Shown: positions 1 to 9,110 of the stretch, piece by piece
How the letters are laid out: each line of letters opens with the position of its first letter
How positions within the stretch are numbered: the first letter of the stretch is position 1
NCBI RefSeq assembly: GCF_004570865.1
Contig: NZ_SPQS01000016.1
Span: forward strand, 62,001 to 126,000
From: Bradyrhizobium frederickii
GTDB lineage: Bacteria; Pseudomonadota; Alphaproteobacteria; Rhizobiales; Xanthobacteraceae
Direction of reading: 5' to 3'
Length of the DNA stretch: 64,000 nucleotides
Notes under the pieces: generated by a model
Seen by the model: only the letters and a program-made list of their open reading frames with translations
Database searches by the model: none
What the model was told of the DNA's origin: nothing
Position numbers and translations under genes: made by a program

Positions 1-828
1 GCAGGCAAGACGGTGACGGTGGCAGGCGAATTCCGCGTTGCGCAAGGCACCGGCAAACTCCCCGTCGTGGTGCTGATGCACGGCTCCAGCGGCGTCGGCG
101 CCACCACCGAGGCCTGGGTGCACGCCTTCAACGCCATGGGCATCTCGACCTTCGTGATCGACGGTTTCACCGGTCGCGGCCTGACAATGGTGGGACCGAA
201 CCAGGCCCTGCTCGGCCGGCTCAATCTGATCATCGACATCTACCGCTCGCTGGAAATCCTGGCAAAGCACCCGCGCGTCGATCCGGACCGTATCGTGTTG
301 ATGGGCTTTTCGCGCGGCGGACAGGCAACGCTCTATGCAAGCGTCGATCGCTTCAACAAGCTCTGGAACAAGTCCGGCATCGCGTTCGCCGCCTACGTCC
401 CGTTCTATCCGGACTGCTCGACGACGTATCGCAGCGACGACGAGGTCGTCGCACGCCCGATCCGCATCTTCCACGGCTCGCCCGACGACTACAACCCCGT
501 GAGGAGCTGCAAGGCGTTTGTCGAACGGCTCAAGGCCGCAGGCCGCGATGTCGTGCTGACCGAATATCCCGACAGCGCGCACGGGTTCGACAGCGGCCTG
601 CTCGGCGTCAGCACCGTTGCGGTGTCGGCCAATTCGCAGACGGTCCGCAACTGCAAGATCAAGGAAGGTGACGGCGGCGTGCTGATGAACGGCGATACCA
701 ATGCGCCCTTCACCTACAAGGACGCCTGCGTCGAGCTGAACCCGCATGTCGGCGGCAATCCGAAGACCGCCGCCGAGGCGCGCAAGGCAGTGGAGGAGTT
801 CTTGCAGGTGTTGTTCAAGCTGGGGTGA
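1..828 (+). CDS. Dienelactone hydrolase family protein (5' partial)
   Basis: Alpha/beta hydrolase of the dienelactone hydrolase type; family members cleave ester or lactone bonds. The reading frame is open to the window edge: four sense codons (A-G-K-T) precede the first possible start, a GTG at 13, so the true start and any signal peptide probably lie outside. Visible hallmarks are the oxyanion-hole strand VVVLMHGSSG, the nucleophile elbow GFSRGG with its Ser codon at 310-312, a late acidic turn (HGSPDDYNP) and the catalytic-His motif SAHGFD. Three or more Cys (YPDCST, RSCKAF, RNCKIK, DACVEL) suggest disulfides and a periplasmic location, but this is inference. It stands alone, followed by repeats. 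The substrate is not predictable; the fold call is firm. Confidence 0.8.
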   Translation, partial: AGKTVTVAGEFRVAQGTGKLPVVVLMHGSSGVGATTEAWVHAFNAMGISTFVIDGFTGRGLTMVGPNQALLGRLNLIIDIYRSLEILAKHPRVDPDRIVLMGFSRGGQATLYASVDRFNKLWNKSGIAFAAYVPFYPDCSTTYRSDDEVVARPIRIFHGSPDDYNPVRSCKAFVERLKAAGRDVVLTEYPDSAHGFDSGLLGVSTVAVSANSQTVRNCKIKEGDGGVLMNGDTNAPFTYKDACVELNPHVGGNPKTAAEARKAVEEFLQVLFKLG

Positions 829-841
829 GACCCTACTCCGC

Positions 842-944
842 GATGCCGTAGGGTGGGCAAAGCGCCAGCGTGCCCACGAATCGTAGCCTGCGGCATAATG
901 ATCGTGGGCACGGCGCTGCGCGCCTTTGCCCACCCTACGGCATC
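842..944. repeat. Long palindromic intergenic repeat, copy 1
   Basis: Large imperfect inverted repeat just after the hydrolase gene. The outer arms are GATGCCGTAGGGTGGGCAAAG and its complement ending at 944; a second inner pair is GTGCCCACGA / TCGTGGGCAC. A related copy lies at 12291-12381, also just downstream of a gene. A transcript would fold into a long hairpin. I recall elements with this GTAGGGTGGGCAAAG core as frequent in Bradyrhizobium genomes, but could not check that here. Confidence 0.85.
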
Positions 945-966
945 TGCGCCGGCGCGCCGCATACTC

Positions 967-993
967 CGTCATTGCGAGCGCAGCGCAATGACG
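967..993. repeat. Short palindrome CGTCATTGCG-N7-CGCAATGACG
   Basis: Perfect 10-base arms around a 7-base loop, in the gap between the hydrolase and the beta-lactamase. It looks like a dispersed rhizobial repeat unit rather than a terminator because no T-run follows on either strand. It is 27 bases from the stop codon of the beta-lactamase gene. Confidence 0.7.
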
Positions 994-1019
994 TGGAGAA
1001 AGGCGCCGGCGCGGCAGCG

Positions 1020-1847
1020 CTAGATCGCGCCGATGTCGGCAAGGCAGGCTTGCGTCAGCGACATGCGCTCGCCGACGAGGCGCGGCTCCTTGCAGTCCAT
1101 GTTGAGCGCAAACACCGTGTGCGCCTCGCCCTTCTCGGCCCAGCCGACCATCCAACCGAGCGACGGCTCGCCGCGCTCTGCACCGAGCAGGCCCGACTTG
1201 GCGCGGATGACGCTGTCGCCCACCTTGGCCACCGGCAGGATGTCGGCGACCAGATCCTGGCTGCGCTTTGAGACCGGTAGCGCGCGGCGGCGCAGCCGGT
1301 CGACGAAATCGATCTGCTCGACCGGATCGATGCGCAAGGCCCCCGTGAGCCAGAACTGGTCGATGCCGCCGCCGATGTCGCGGTTGCCATAGTCGAACTC
1401 GTCGAGATATTTCTGCATGCGCTCCTGGCCGATGCGGCGCGCGATCTCCTGATAGACCGGCACCGCGCTCACGGCGATCGCACTGCGCAGCGTGTGATCC
1501 TTGTTCCAGGCCTCGATGGGACGTTTCACGCCGTCCCACGGGAAGACGTCCTTGTCGGGGTCGGCGACCACGCCGGTCTCGAGCGCGATCAGCGAGTTCG
1601 GGATCTTGAACGTCGAGGCCGGCAGCCTGCCCTCGCCCGACCGATCCTTGTCGCTGGCGACGACCAGATAGTCCTCCACCTTGTAGCCGACGAAAGTCCC
1701 CGATGTGCCGAGGTCGGTGAAGCGCTTTGCGAGACTGTCACGGATCTCGTTGCGCGGCGGGGCGACGTGAGCGAGCGCGCGCCGCGGCAGGACGGCAGAT
1801 GCGGCGAGAAGGCCTAGAGTGGAGCGGCGGGTCAGCAAGCGGGCCAT
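1020..1847 (-). CDS. Class D (OXA-type) beta-lactamase with twin-arginine leader
   Basis: Serine beta-lactamase, 275 aa, hydrolysing beta-lactams in the periplasm by acylation of the active-site Ser. All class D motifs are present in order: S-T-F-K at about 78-81 (Ser nucleophile, Lys to be carboxylated), S-A-V at 127-129, FDYGN at 151-155, W-L-T-G near 166 and K-S-G at 217-219. The N-terminus MARLLTRRSTLGLLAASAVL has a twin Arg, a hydrophobic core and an A-L-A cleavage site, a likely Tat leader, whereas most OXA enzymes use Sec. The frame stays open to 2048, but the extra residues are Arg/Ser-rich and overlap the next gene antisensibly in composition, so the ATG at 1847 in front of the leader is preferred. 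Substrate range and expression cannot be judged; a chromosomal intrinsic enzyme is likely since no mobile element or integron is near. Confidence 0.88.
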   Translation of the reverse strand: MARLLTRRSTLGLLAASAVLPRRALAHVAPPRNEIRDSLAKRFTDLGTSGTFVGYKVEDYLVVASDKDRSGEGRLPASTFKIPNSLIALETGVVADPDKDVFPWDGVKRPIEAWNKDHTLRSAIAVSAVPVYQEIARRIGQERMQKYLDEFDYGNRDIGGGIDQFWLTGALRIDPVEQIDFVDRLRRRALPVSKRSQDLVADILPVAKVGDSVIRAKSGLLGAERGEPSLGWMVGWAEKGEAHTVFALNMDCKEPRLVGERMSLTQACLADIGAI

Positions 1848-1905
1848 CCTGAATTGAGAAACACGTCGGCACCATGGAGGCGTCACGTGGTGAAACGATG
1901 ACGGG

Positions 1906-2169
1906 CTATCGTCCCCGGCCCGACAGCCGCAGCACGAACACCAGGACCTCGGCGACGGCCTTGTAGAGGTCGGGCGGGATCTCCTCGCCGAGCTCGACCT
2001 TGGACAGCGCACCGGCCAAGACCTCGTTTTCCTCGATCGGGATGTCATGGGCCTTGGCGATCTCGACGATCTTTTCGCCGATCGTACCCTTGCCCTTGGC
2101 GACGACGACCGGCGCGCCAGAGCCCTTCTCGTAATGCAGCGCGATCGCGAGCTTGGACGGGTCGCTCAT
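1906..2169 (-). CDS. FlhB C-terminal-domain (FlhX-like) export-switch protein
   Basis: Small protein of 87 aa matching only the cytoplasmic C-terminal domain of FlhB/YscU, the substrate-specificity switch of flagellar and type III export. It shows LAIALHYEKGSGAPVVVAKGKG, then IPIEENEVLAGAL and LYKAVAEVLVFVLRL, all typical of FlhB-CC. The protein begins exactly where FlhB self-cleaves: the N-P-T-H of FlhB is replaced by D-P-S-K, so autocleavage is neither needed nor possible. It has no membrane segments. The start overlaps the stop of the FliK-like gene by 4 bases (ATGA), so the two are co-translated and probably act together in hook or rod length control. A stand-alone FlhB domain of this type is known in several bacteria. 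Confidence 0.85.
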   Translation of the reverse strand: MSDPSKLAIALHYEKGSGAPVVVAKGKGTIGEKIVEIAKAHDIPIEENEVLAGALSKVELGEEIPPDLYKAVAEVLVFVLRLSGRGR

Positions 2170-3779
2170 GTGGCGCGATCCAGGAAGTGGCCGGCGCGGG
2201 CCGGCGCCGGTTGCGGTGGCGTGCCGTCGCGAACCAGGATGTCGCCGGGCTTGAGCTCGGCCCGCATCAAGGCCTGGCTGAGCTCACCGATGCCGGCGCG
2301 GAGCTGCTGCGCCGTTGCCGGCCGCTCCGCCCACATCCGCACGAAGGTCTTGTCGCCGCTCAGCGTGATCAGCGCGTGGACGGGGCCCGCCGGCTCGACA
2401 TTGAGCGTGAAGCGCGCGCGCCAGGCCTGCTTGGCGGGATCGGCGGATTCGCCGGCGCCATCGCGCGAGATCTCGAACTGCGCCATCGCGGTGCCTTGCG
2501 GCGTTGCAAAGGGAATCTCGAAATTCCACTGCGGCACACTTGGATCAACGCGGTGACCGCTGGCGTCGGTGCGATCGGGAAGCGATGCGACCTGGAGCAG
2601 GGTCTGCCGCGCGATCGCGGCATCGGTCTCGTCGAGCAGGCGATGCACGGTCGCAGAGAGCGGCGTATCCGGCGCGAGCGATGGCGAAGCGATGGATTGC
2701 GCCGATGGCAGCGCGCCACGGAACGGCGGCGGTGTCGCGCGCGCCGCCGCCTCGAAGATCTGACCGTCGGGCACCGCTTTGTTGGAGCCGGGAACATTGC
2801 CGGTCAGGCGCGGCAGGTTTTGCGTGACCTCCTGCAACAGGCTTGCGGCAAGGCCCGCGGACATGCGCGGCATCGCCATTTGCGGCGCGTCGGCCGCCAG
2901 GTCGCCCAGCATCGCCGCTGCGAGATTGGCGTTGCGCAGCGTTTGCGGCTGTTGGGCCATTTCGGGTGCGATCGACGGCGATACGGCGTGTGCGACCTCA
3001 CCTGCCGGCTGAGCCGGCGCGGCGGCGACCTGCGGTGTCGCCGCGGTGCTGGCCGGGATGGTGGCGCCCTGGCTCTGCGGCGCGGCCGTCCCGATCGTGG
3101 CCAAGGTCTGGCGCAACACCAGCAACGCCGCTTTCAAATCCGGAACGGCCCCGGACGACGTCGTGCCCGCAGCCAGCGAAGCCTCGAGGAACAGCCCAGA
3201 CTTCTGGAAGGCGGATTCGATGTCGCCGCCGTCGAGCGCGGGGTCGAGCGGCGTCTGCTGTGCCAGCACGTCCAGCACCGCCTGCTTCAAGCCCGCCGGC
3301 AAATCGCTGCCGGTGACGACGGCCGCAAGATTGGCGAACAGCGGCGCCTGGCTGCCCTGCTTTGCCGCAGCCTCGGCCGAGGCCGCGGTGACGGCGACCT
3401 GCTCCAAGGGCGTGAGCGTATTGCGCGGCGCGGTCGCGGACGGCGCGAGCGGCGGGCTTTCCACCAGCGAGGCAGCGCGAGGCGTCAGCGTAACCTGATC
3501 GGGAGTTGCCTCGCCTGCGCCGCTCATCACCGCAAGGCGGATGGTGCCGTCGCTCTGCGACACCGCGAGCTGCAGATTCTGCCCCGGTGTCAGCGCCACT
3601 TCCGACATCACGTCCATCGAGAGGTTGGCGATCGCGATCCGCACCAGATTGTCGGCCATCACGCTGATAACGCGTGCGTCCACAACGCTGCCGGCCTGAA
3701 GCACGAGGTCAGGCGTCGTCGCGTCAGCCACGGGGCTGGCGGCACTGACGCGAACGATGGACGTGACCGGCGTCGGCAT
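2166..3779 (-). CDS. Flagellar hook-length control protein (FliK-like)
   Basis: 537-aa protein with the composition of FliK: a long Ala/Gln/Pro/Ser-rich, low-complexity N-terminal and middle part and a compact C-terminal hook-length domain at about residues 415-520. The latter has FEISRDG, WRARFTLNVEPAGPVHALITLSGDKTFVRMWAE-like strands and a final helix region with ELKPGDILVRDG. FliK acts as an exported ruler that contacts FlhB and stops rod/hook export. No other flagellar genes are visible, so this may be a satellite locus rather than the main flagellar cluster. It precedes the FlhB-domain gene with a 4-base overlap. Family call is by domain architecture; primary sequence conservation in FliK is always poor. 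The start ATG at 3779 gives a plausible N-terminus MPTPVTSIV. Confidence 0.75.
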   Translation of the reverse strand: MPTPVTSIVRVSAASPVADATTPDLVLQAGSVVDARVISVMADNLVRIAIANLSMDVMSEVALTPGQNLQLAVSQSDGTIRLAVMSGAGEATPDQVTLTPRAASLVESPPLAPSATAPRNTLTPLEQVAVTAASAEAAAKQGSQAPLFANLAAVVTGSDLPAGLKQAVLDVLAQQTPLDPALDGGDIESAFQKSGLFLEASLAAGTTSSGAVPDLKAALLVLRQTLATIGTAAPQSQGATIPASTAATPQVAAAPAQPAGEVAHAVSPSIAPEMAQQPQTLRNANLAAAMLGDLAADAPQMAMPRMSAGLAASLLQEVTQNLPRLTGNVPGSNKAVPDGQIFEAAARATPPPFRGALPSAQSIASPSLAPDTPLSATVHRLLDETDAAIARQTLLQVASLPDRTDASGHRVDPSVPQWNFEIPFATPQGTAMAQFEISRDGAGESADPAKQAWRARFTLNVEPAGPVHALITLSGDKTFVRMWAERPATAQQLRAGIGELSQALMRAELKPGDILVRDGTPPQPAPARAGHFLDRAT

Positions 3780-3859
3780 CTCAGGGGGCCCAAGGGAGCG
3801 CAGAAGGGAGCACGGGAGGGAGCACGAGCCACCCTAACGCCTGCGTCGTAAACCTCTCG

Positions 3860-4654
3860 TTAAGGACCTCTGGCCACTGGCGCCTTGACCGCCGCCAATA
3901 CCGTCACCGCGGCCTCGAAATCCCGCAGGCGCGTGGCCCGGCGGGCAGCCGCCTCCTCGTCCACGCCCCAGTGCTCGGCGTTCCAGTCCTCATCGACATG
4001 GGCGGCGGCCCAGACCTGGCCGGCATCGCGCACGCCATGGGCCAGCGCCAAGGCCAGCAGCGCGGAACCGGTCAGGGTCGTCACCATGTGGAGAGCGGCG
4101 ACCGACCAGGCGTCCTCGGGCAGCGCGGCACGCGCCGCCTTCAGCGCCTCGTCCGGCTGCTTCACGTGCATGACGCCCTCGGACAGGATGAAATGCGCCC
4201 CCAGCGCCTCCGCTGCCCAGAACAGCACGGGGTCCCAATGCGCCGCCTCGCGGGCGACGAGCCCTTCCGGGTGGCCGGCGCGATAGAACAGCAAATCGGA
4301 CTCGAAGTATTTTGCGAGATCATCGCTGACCAGCCCGACGCGGTCGACGACGCCCTCGACCACGCTATTGGCAACCCGCGTCAGCGGCATGCTCACCGGG
4401 TCGATGCTCTCGCCCTGGGCCGCCCATTCCGCGGCCACGGCATCGGCGAGCGTCCGCGCGGGGATCACCACCTGGCGGCCGGACGGCGTGCGGATCGGCT
4501 TGCCATCGAGCGTAATGGCAAAACCGCCCTCGGCATCGGCGATGCCGGCCTCCTTGTAGAAGCGCTTGCGCAGCGGCGTGCGCGCGGACGCGCGCGCCGA
4601 TTCCCGCGGATCGGGCGGGGGCTGGCTTGCTGCTTCTTCGAACAATTCACGCAT
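3860..4654 (-). CDS. ATP12-family F1-ATPase assembly chaperone
   Basis: 264-aa homologue of mitochondrial Atp12, which holds the F1 alpha subunit during assembly of the ATP synthase catalytic head. Recognisable stretches are RKRFYKEAG, the strand FAITLDGKPIRTPSGR, LADAVAAEWAAQGE, IDPVSMPLTRVANS, DLLFYRAGHPEGLV and the acidic WNAEHWG near the C-terminus. Length is typical for alphaproteobacteria, where the gene often neighbours an RluA-type pseudouridine synthase as it does here. It lies 110 bases downstream of the synthase gene on the same strand, so co-transcription is likely. The protein should be cytoplasmic. The first ATG at 4654 gives an acidic N-terminal leader of about 25 residues before the conserved part. 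Confidence 0.9.
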   Translation of the reverse strand: MRELFEEAASQPPPDPRESARASARTPLRKRFYKEAGIADAEGGFAITLDGKPIRTPSGRQVVIPARTLADAVAAEWAAQGESIDPVSMPLTRVANSVVEGVVDRVGLVSDDLAKYFESDLLFYRAGHPEGLVAREAAHWDPVLFWAAEALGAHFILSEGVMHVKQPDEALKAARAALPEDAWSVAALHMVTTLTGSALLALALAHGVRDAGQVWAAAHVDEDWNAEHWGVDEEAAARRATRLRDFEAAVTVLAAVKAPVARGP

Positions 4655-4764
4655 CGGTTTTTCGATCCCTGTCGTTCGTCAAGTTACCGCCAACACCACA
4701 AGACTGATCGAGAGCCGTGTCATGGGGGACATTGTCGTGCCTCCGCCACCCCCGTTCAACCCGG

Positions 4765-6003
4765 CTATTCCTCCGGCGCGTTCTCGATCGGATCAAACCG
4801 GCTTGCATCGAGCCCGAGCAGATTCCACGATTGCTGCATGTGCGGCGGCAGCGGCGCGGTGGCGTCGATTACGCCGCCGCGCGGATGCGGGATGACGATG
4901 CGGCGTGCGAGCAGATGCAGCCGGTTCTGCAGACCGCCCGGCAGCTGCCAATTCTCGATGTTGAAATATTTGGGATCGCCAACGATGGGATGGCCGATAT
5001 GGGCCATGTGGGCGCGCAGCTGGTGGGTGCGGCCCGTCACAGGCTTCAGCGACACCCAGGTCAGTTTGTTGCCGGCGGTCTCGACCACCGCGTAGTAGGT
5101 CACCGCGTGGCTGGCGCCCTCGTCCCCGTGCTGGGCGATGCGCATGATGGTGTCGTCCTCGCTCTCCTCCTTCGCGAGGAAGGTCGAGATGCGGCCCTGC
5201 TTCGGCTTCGGCAGGCCCGGCACCAGCGCCCAATAAACCTTGCGCGCCGACCGCGAGCGGAACGCGCCGGTCAGATGCGAAGCCGCAAAGCGCGTCTTGG
5301 CGACCAACAGACAGCCCGACGTCTCGCGATCGATGCGGTGCACGAGGCGCGGCTTCTGGCCCTTGGCATCGCGCATCACCTCGAGCATCTGGTCGATGTG
5401 CCGCGTCATGCCCGAGCCGCCCTGCACGGCAAGACCGGCCGGCTTGTTGAGGACGAGGACGTCGTCGTCCTCGTAGATCGTCATCTCCTTCAGCGCCTTC
5501 AGCGTCTTCTGCGCAGCTTCCGAGAGCTCGCCGACGACCTTCGGCGCATCGAGCTTCAGCGGCGGGATGCGGACGCTCTGGCCCTCCTCCAGGCGGTCCT
5601 TGCTGTCGACGCGCTTGCCGTCGACGCGCAGCTCGCCTTTGCGGACGACGCGCTGGATATGGGAGAACGACAGTCCGGGAAAGCGCGCTTCGAGGAAGCG
5701 GTCGACACGCATGTTGTTCTCGTCCGCCGTCACCTTGACGGTCTGGACCTTGGTCGGCAGCAGCGGTTCGATGGATTTCTCCGGCGCAGGCCTTTCCAGG
5801 GCGGCTTTAGGCGGCCGCCGCTCGGCCCGTTCGGGGGCACGCCGCTCGGCGCGCTCACCGGCAAAGCGCGGCGGCTTGCCGCCAGGCTTCCCGCCCGGGC
5901 GCGGGCCGGCCTTCTTCGCGCTGTGCGACTGATGCGGACGCGAGTCATCGCGCTCGTCGCGCGAGCGCGGCTTTGGGTTCATTCTCTTGATACGGCGGCT
6001 CAT
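4765..6003 (-). CDS. RluA-family rRNA/tRNA pseudouridine synthase (RluC-like)
   Basis: 412-aa enzyme that isomerises uridine to pseudouridine in RNA. The order is a very basic Pro/Arg/Lys-rich tail (about residues 1-90, unlike E. coli RluC), an S4 RNA-binding domain at about 97-145 (MRVDRFLEARFPGLSFSHIQRVV), then the catalytic domain with LVLNKPAGLAVQGG and the motif HRIDRETSG, in which Asp225 is the catalytic nucleophile. The later motif GRTHQLRAHMAHIGHPIVGD is also diagnostic. The S4 domain and these motifs favour the RluC/RluD branch; the exact target uridines are not determinable. The gene is between rarA and the ATP12 chaperone, all on the minus strand. Confidence 0.9.
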   Translation of the reverse strand: MSRRIKRMNPKPRSRDERDDSRPHQSHSAKKAGPRPGGKPGGKPPRFAGERAERRAPERAERRPPKAALERPAPEKSIEPLLPTKVQTVKVTADENNMRVDRFLEARFPGLSFSHIQRVVRKGELRVDGKRVDSKDRLEEGQSVRIPPLKLDAPKVVGELSEAAQKTLKALKEMTIYEDDDVLVLNKPAGLAVQGGSGMTRHIDQMLEVMRDAKGQKPRLVHRIDRETSGCLLVAKTRFAASHLTGAFRSRSARKVYWALVPGLPKPKQGRISTFLAKEESEDDTIMRIAQHGDEGASHAVTYYAVVETAGNKLTWVSLKPVTGRTHQLRAHMAHIGHPIVGDPKYFNIENWQLPGGLQNRLHLLARRIVIPHPRGGVIDATAPLPPHMQQSWNLLGLDASRFDPIENAPEE

Positions 6004-6055
6004 GGTAGCCTGCCTACCCTAAAAGCCGCCTCCCGTCACGGCGAAATGGCCGCCT

Positions 6056-7389
6056 CTAGCGCGAGCCGCCCCGCTCCTTGCGCAGCTTGGCCCAGTAATC
6101 CAGCCGCTTCCGGATCTCGCGCTCGAAGCCACGCTCCGGCGGGTCGTAGAAGGTCTGGCGGCCCAGGGCTTCCGGAAAATAGTCCTGGCCGGAGAAGGCC
6201 TCCGGGGTGTCGTGGTCGTATTCGTAAGCTGCGCCGTAGCCTTCCGACTTCATCAGCTTGGTCGGGGAATTGAGGATGTGCTTTGGCGGCAGCAGCGAAC
6301 CGGCCTGTTTGGCAACCTGCATCGCCGTGCCGAAGGCGGTGTAGACCGCGTTCGATTTCGGTGCGGTGGCGAGATAGACCACGGCCTGCGCGATGGCGAG
6401 CTCGCCTTCGGGATGGCCGAGGAAGTCGAAGGCGTCCTTGGCCGCGTTGGCGATGACGAGCGCCTGCGGGTCGGCCAGGCCGATGTCCTCGACTGCCATG
6501 CGCACGACGCGGCGGGCCAGGAACAACGGATCCTCGCCGGCGTCCAGCATCCGCGCGAGATAGTACAGCGCCGCATCGGGATCGGAGCCGCGCACCGACT
6601 TATGCAGCGCCGAGATCAGGTTGTAATGGCCGTCCGCCGACTTGTCGTAGATCGGGGCGCGGCGCTGCAGGATCTCCTGCAATTGCGCGGCGTTGAATAT
6701 CTCGTCCGCCCGCGCCGAGCGCCAGACCTCTTCGGCGAGCGTCAGTGAGGCCCGGCCATCGCCGTCGGCCATGCGCACCAGCACGGCGCGCGCCTCTGCG
6801 TCGAGCGGCAGCTTCTTGCCCTCGACCGCCTCGGCGTGCGCGAACAGTTTTTCGATCGCGGCCGCGTCGAGCGAGCGAAACACCAGGACGCGCGCGCGCG
6901 ACAGAAGCGCCGCGTTGAGCTCGAAGGACGGGTTCTCGGTAGTGGCGCCCACCATCACCACCGTGCCGTCCTCCATCACGGGCAGAAACGAATCTTGCTG
7001 GGCACGGTTGAATCTGTGGACCTCGTCGACGAACAACAGCGTGCCCTTGCCCATCTCGCGGCGGGCGCGCGCCGCGTCGAAGGCTTTCTTCAGGTCGGCG
7101 ACGCCGGAGAACACCGCGGAAATCTGCTCGAAATGCAGGTCGGTCGCATCCGCCAAGAGCCGCGCCACCGTGGTCTTGCCGGTGCCGGGCGGTCCCCAGA
7201 ACACCAGCGAGCCCAGCGTGCGCGTTTCCAGCATGCGCGTCAGCGCACCATCGGGGCCGAGGATATGGTCCTGGCCGACGACCTCCGACAGCACGCGCGG
7301 GCGCAAGCGATCCGGCAGCGGATGCGGCGCATCGTGGTCAAGCCCCGCCGCGGCAAAGAGCGTTGGCGTCTGCTGTGGTCGCTTCGGAC

Positions 7390-7393
<4 letters not shown>
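6056..7393 (-). CDS. rarA: Replication-associated recombination protein A (AAA+ ATPase)
   Basis: 445-aa member of the RarA/MgsA/WRNIP1 family, a clamp-loader-like AAA+ ATPase acting at stalled replication forks. Visible are LADRLRPR-type start (PLPDRLRPRVLSEVVGQDHILG), Walker A GPPGTGKT at 67-74, Walker B LLFVDEVHRF at about 119-128, sensor 1 GATTENPSF, the arginine finger region LSRARVLVF, and the family-specific C-terminal tetramerisation domain (HYNLISALHKSVRGSDPDAALYYLARML). Its start codon overlaps the stop of htrA by 4 bases, so it is translated from the same message. Length matches E. coli RarA (447 aa). Confidence 0.95.
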
Positions 7394-8796
<1,403 letters not shown>

Positions 8797-9110
8797 TCCT
8801 ACCTCTTGGAAAAGACGCCGGAATATAGGCGCGTTCGCCCCTCAATAGAAGGGCGCGGGGCGGCAATATTCGGCCTCATTCCGACGGCTCGAGCCCCTTG
8901 CCAGGCGTGCGAAACGATAACTTGCCAGCGGCGCGGATTGGCATGACACGCATCATCTTGCATGCTCGCTCTCGGCGGATTCGGTTGCGACGAATTTGCA
9001 TCAGCGGGAACCAGCGCAACCGAGGCTCGCCGTCGCGGGGCAGTCATCGACCGTTCTTAGGCTCTGCGCTTATGACTTGGGGAAGTTGGTCCAACCGATG
9101 GAGTGATGAC
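8797..9110. other. Divergent intergenic region between htrA and porin
   Basis: About 314 bases between the minus-strand htrA and the plus-strand porin, which must hold both promoters. On the minus strand a CTATATT at 8820-8826 read as complement is a possible -10 box close to htrA, but no good -35 is at the right distance. For the porin, GGAG at 9100-9103 is a ribosome-binding site in front of GTG 9111. No gene, RNA gene or strong hairpin is visible. Short open frames here have no recognisable content. Confidence 0.5.

Noticed and set aside
1033..1392. Small open frames around the beta-lactamase and other genes
   Set aside because: They overlap the complete class D gene on the opposite strand, with no Shine-Dalgarno site, conserved motif or codon-bias signal.
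1848..2048. N-terminal extension of the beta-lactamase to 2048
   Set aside because: The extension overlaps the neighbouring gene region, is Arg/Ser-rich and would bury the signal peptide.
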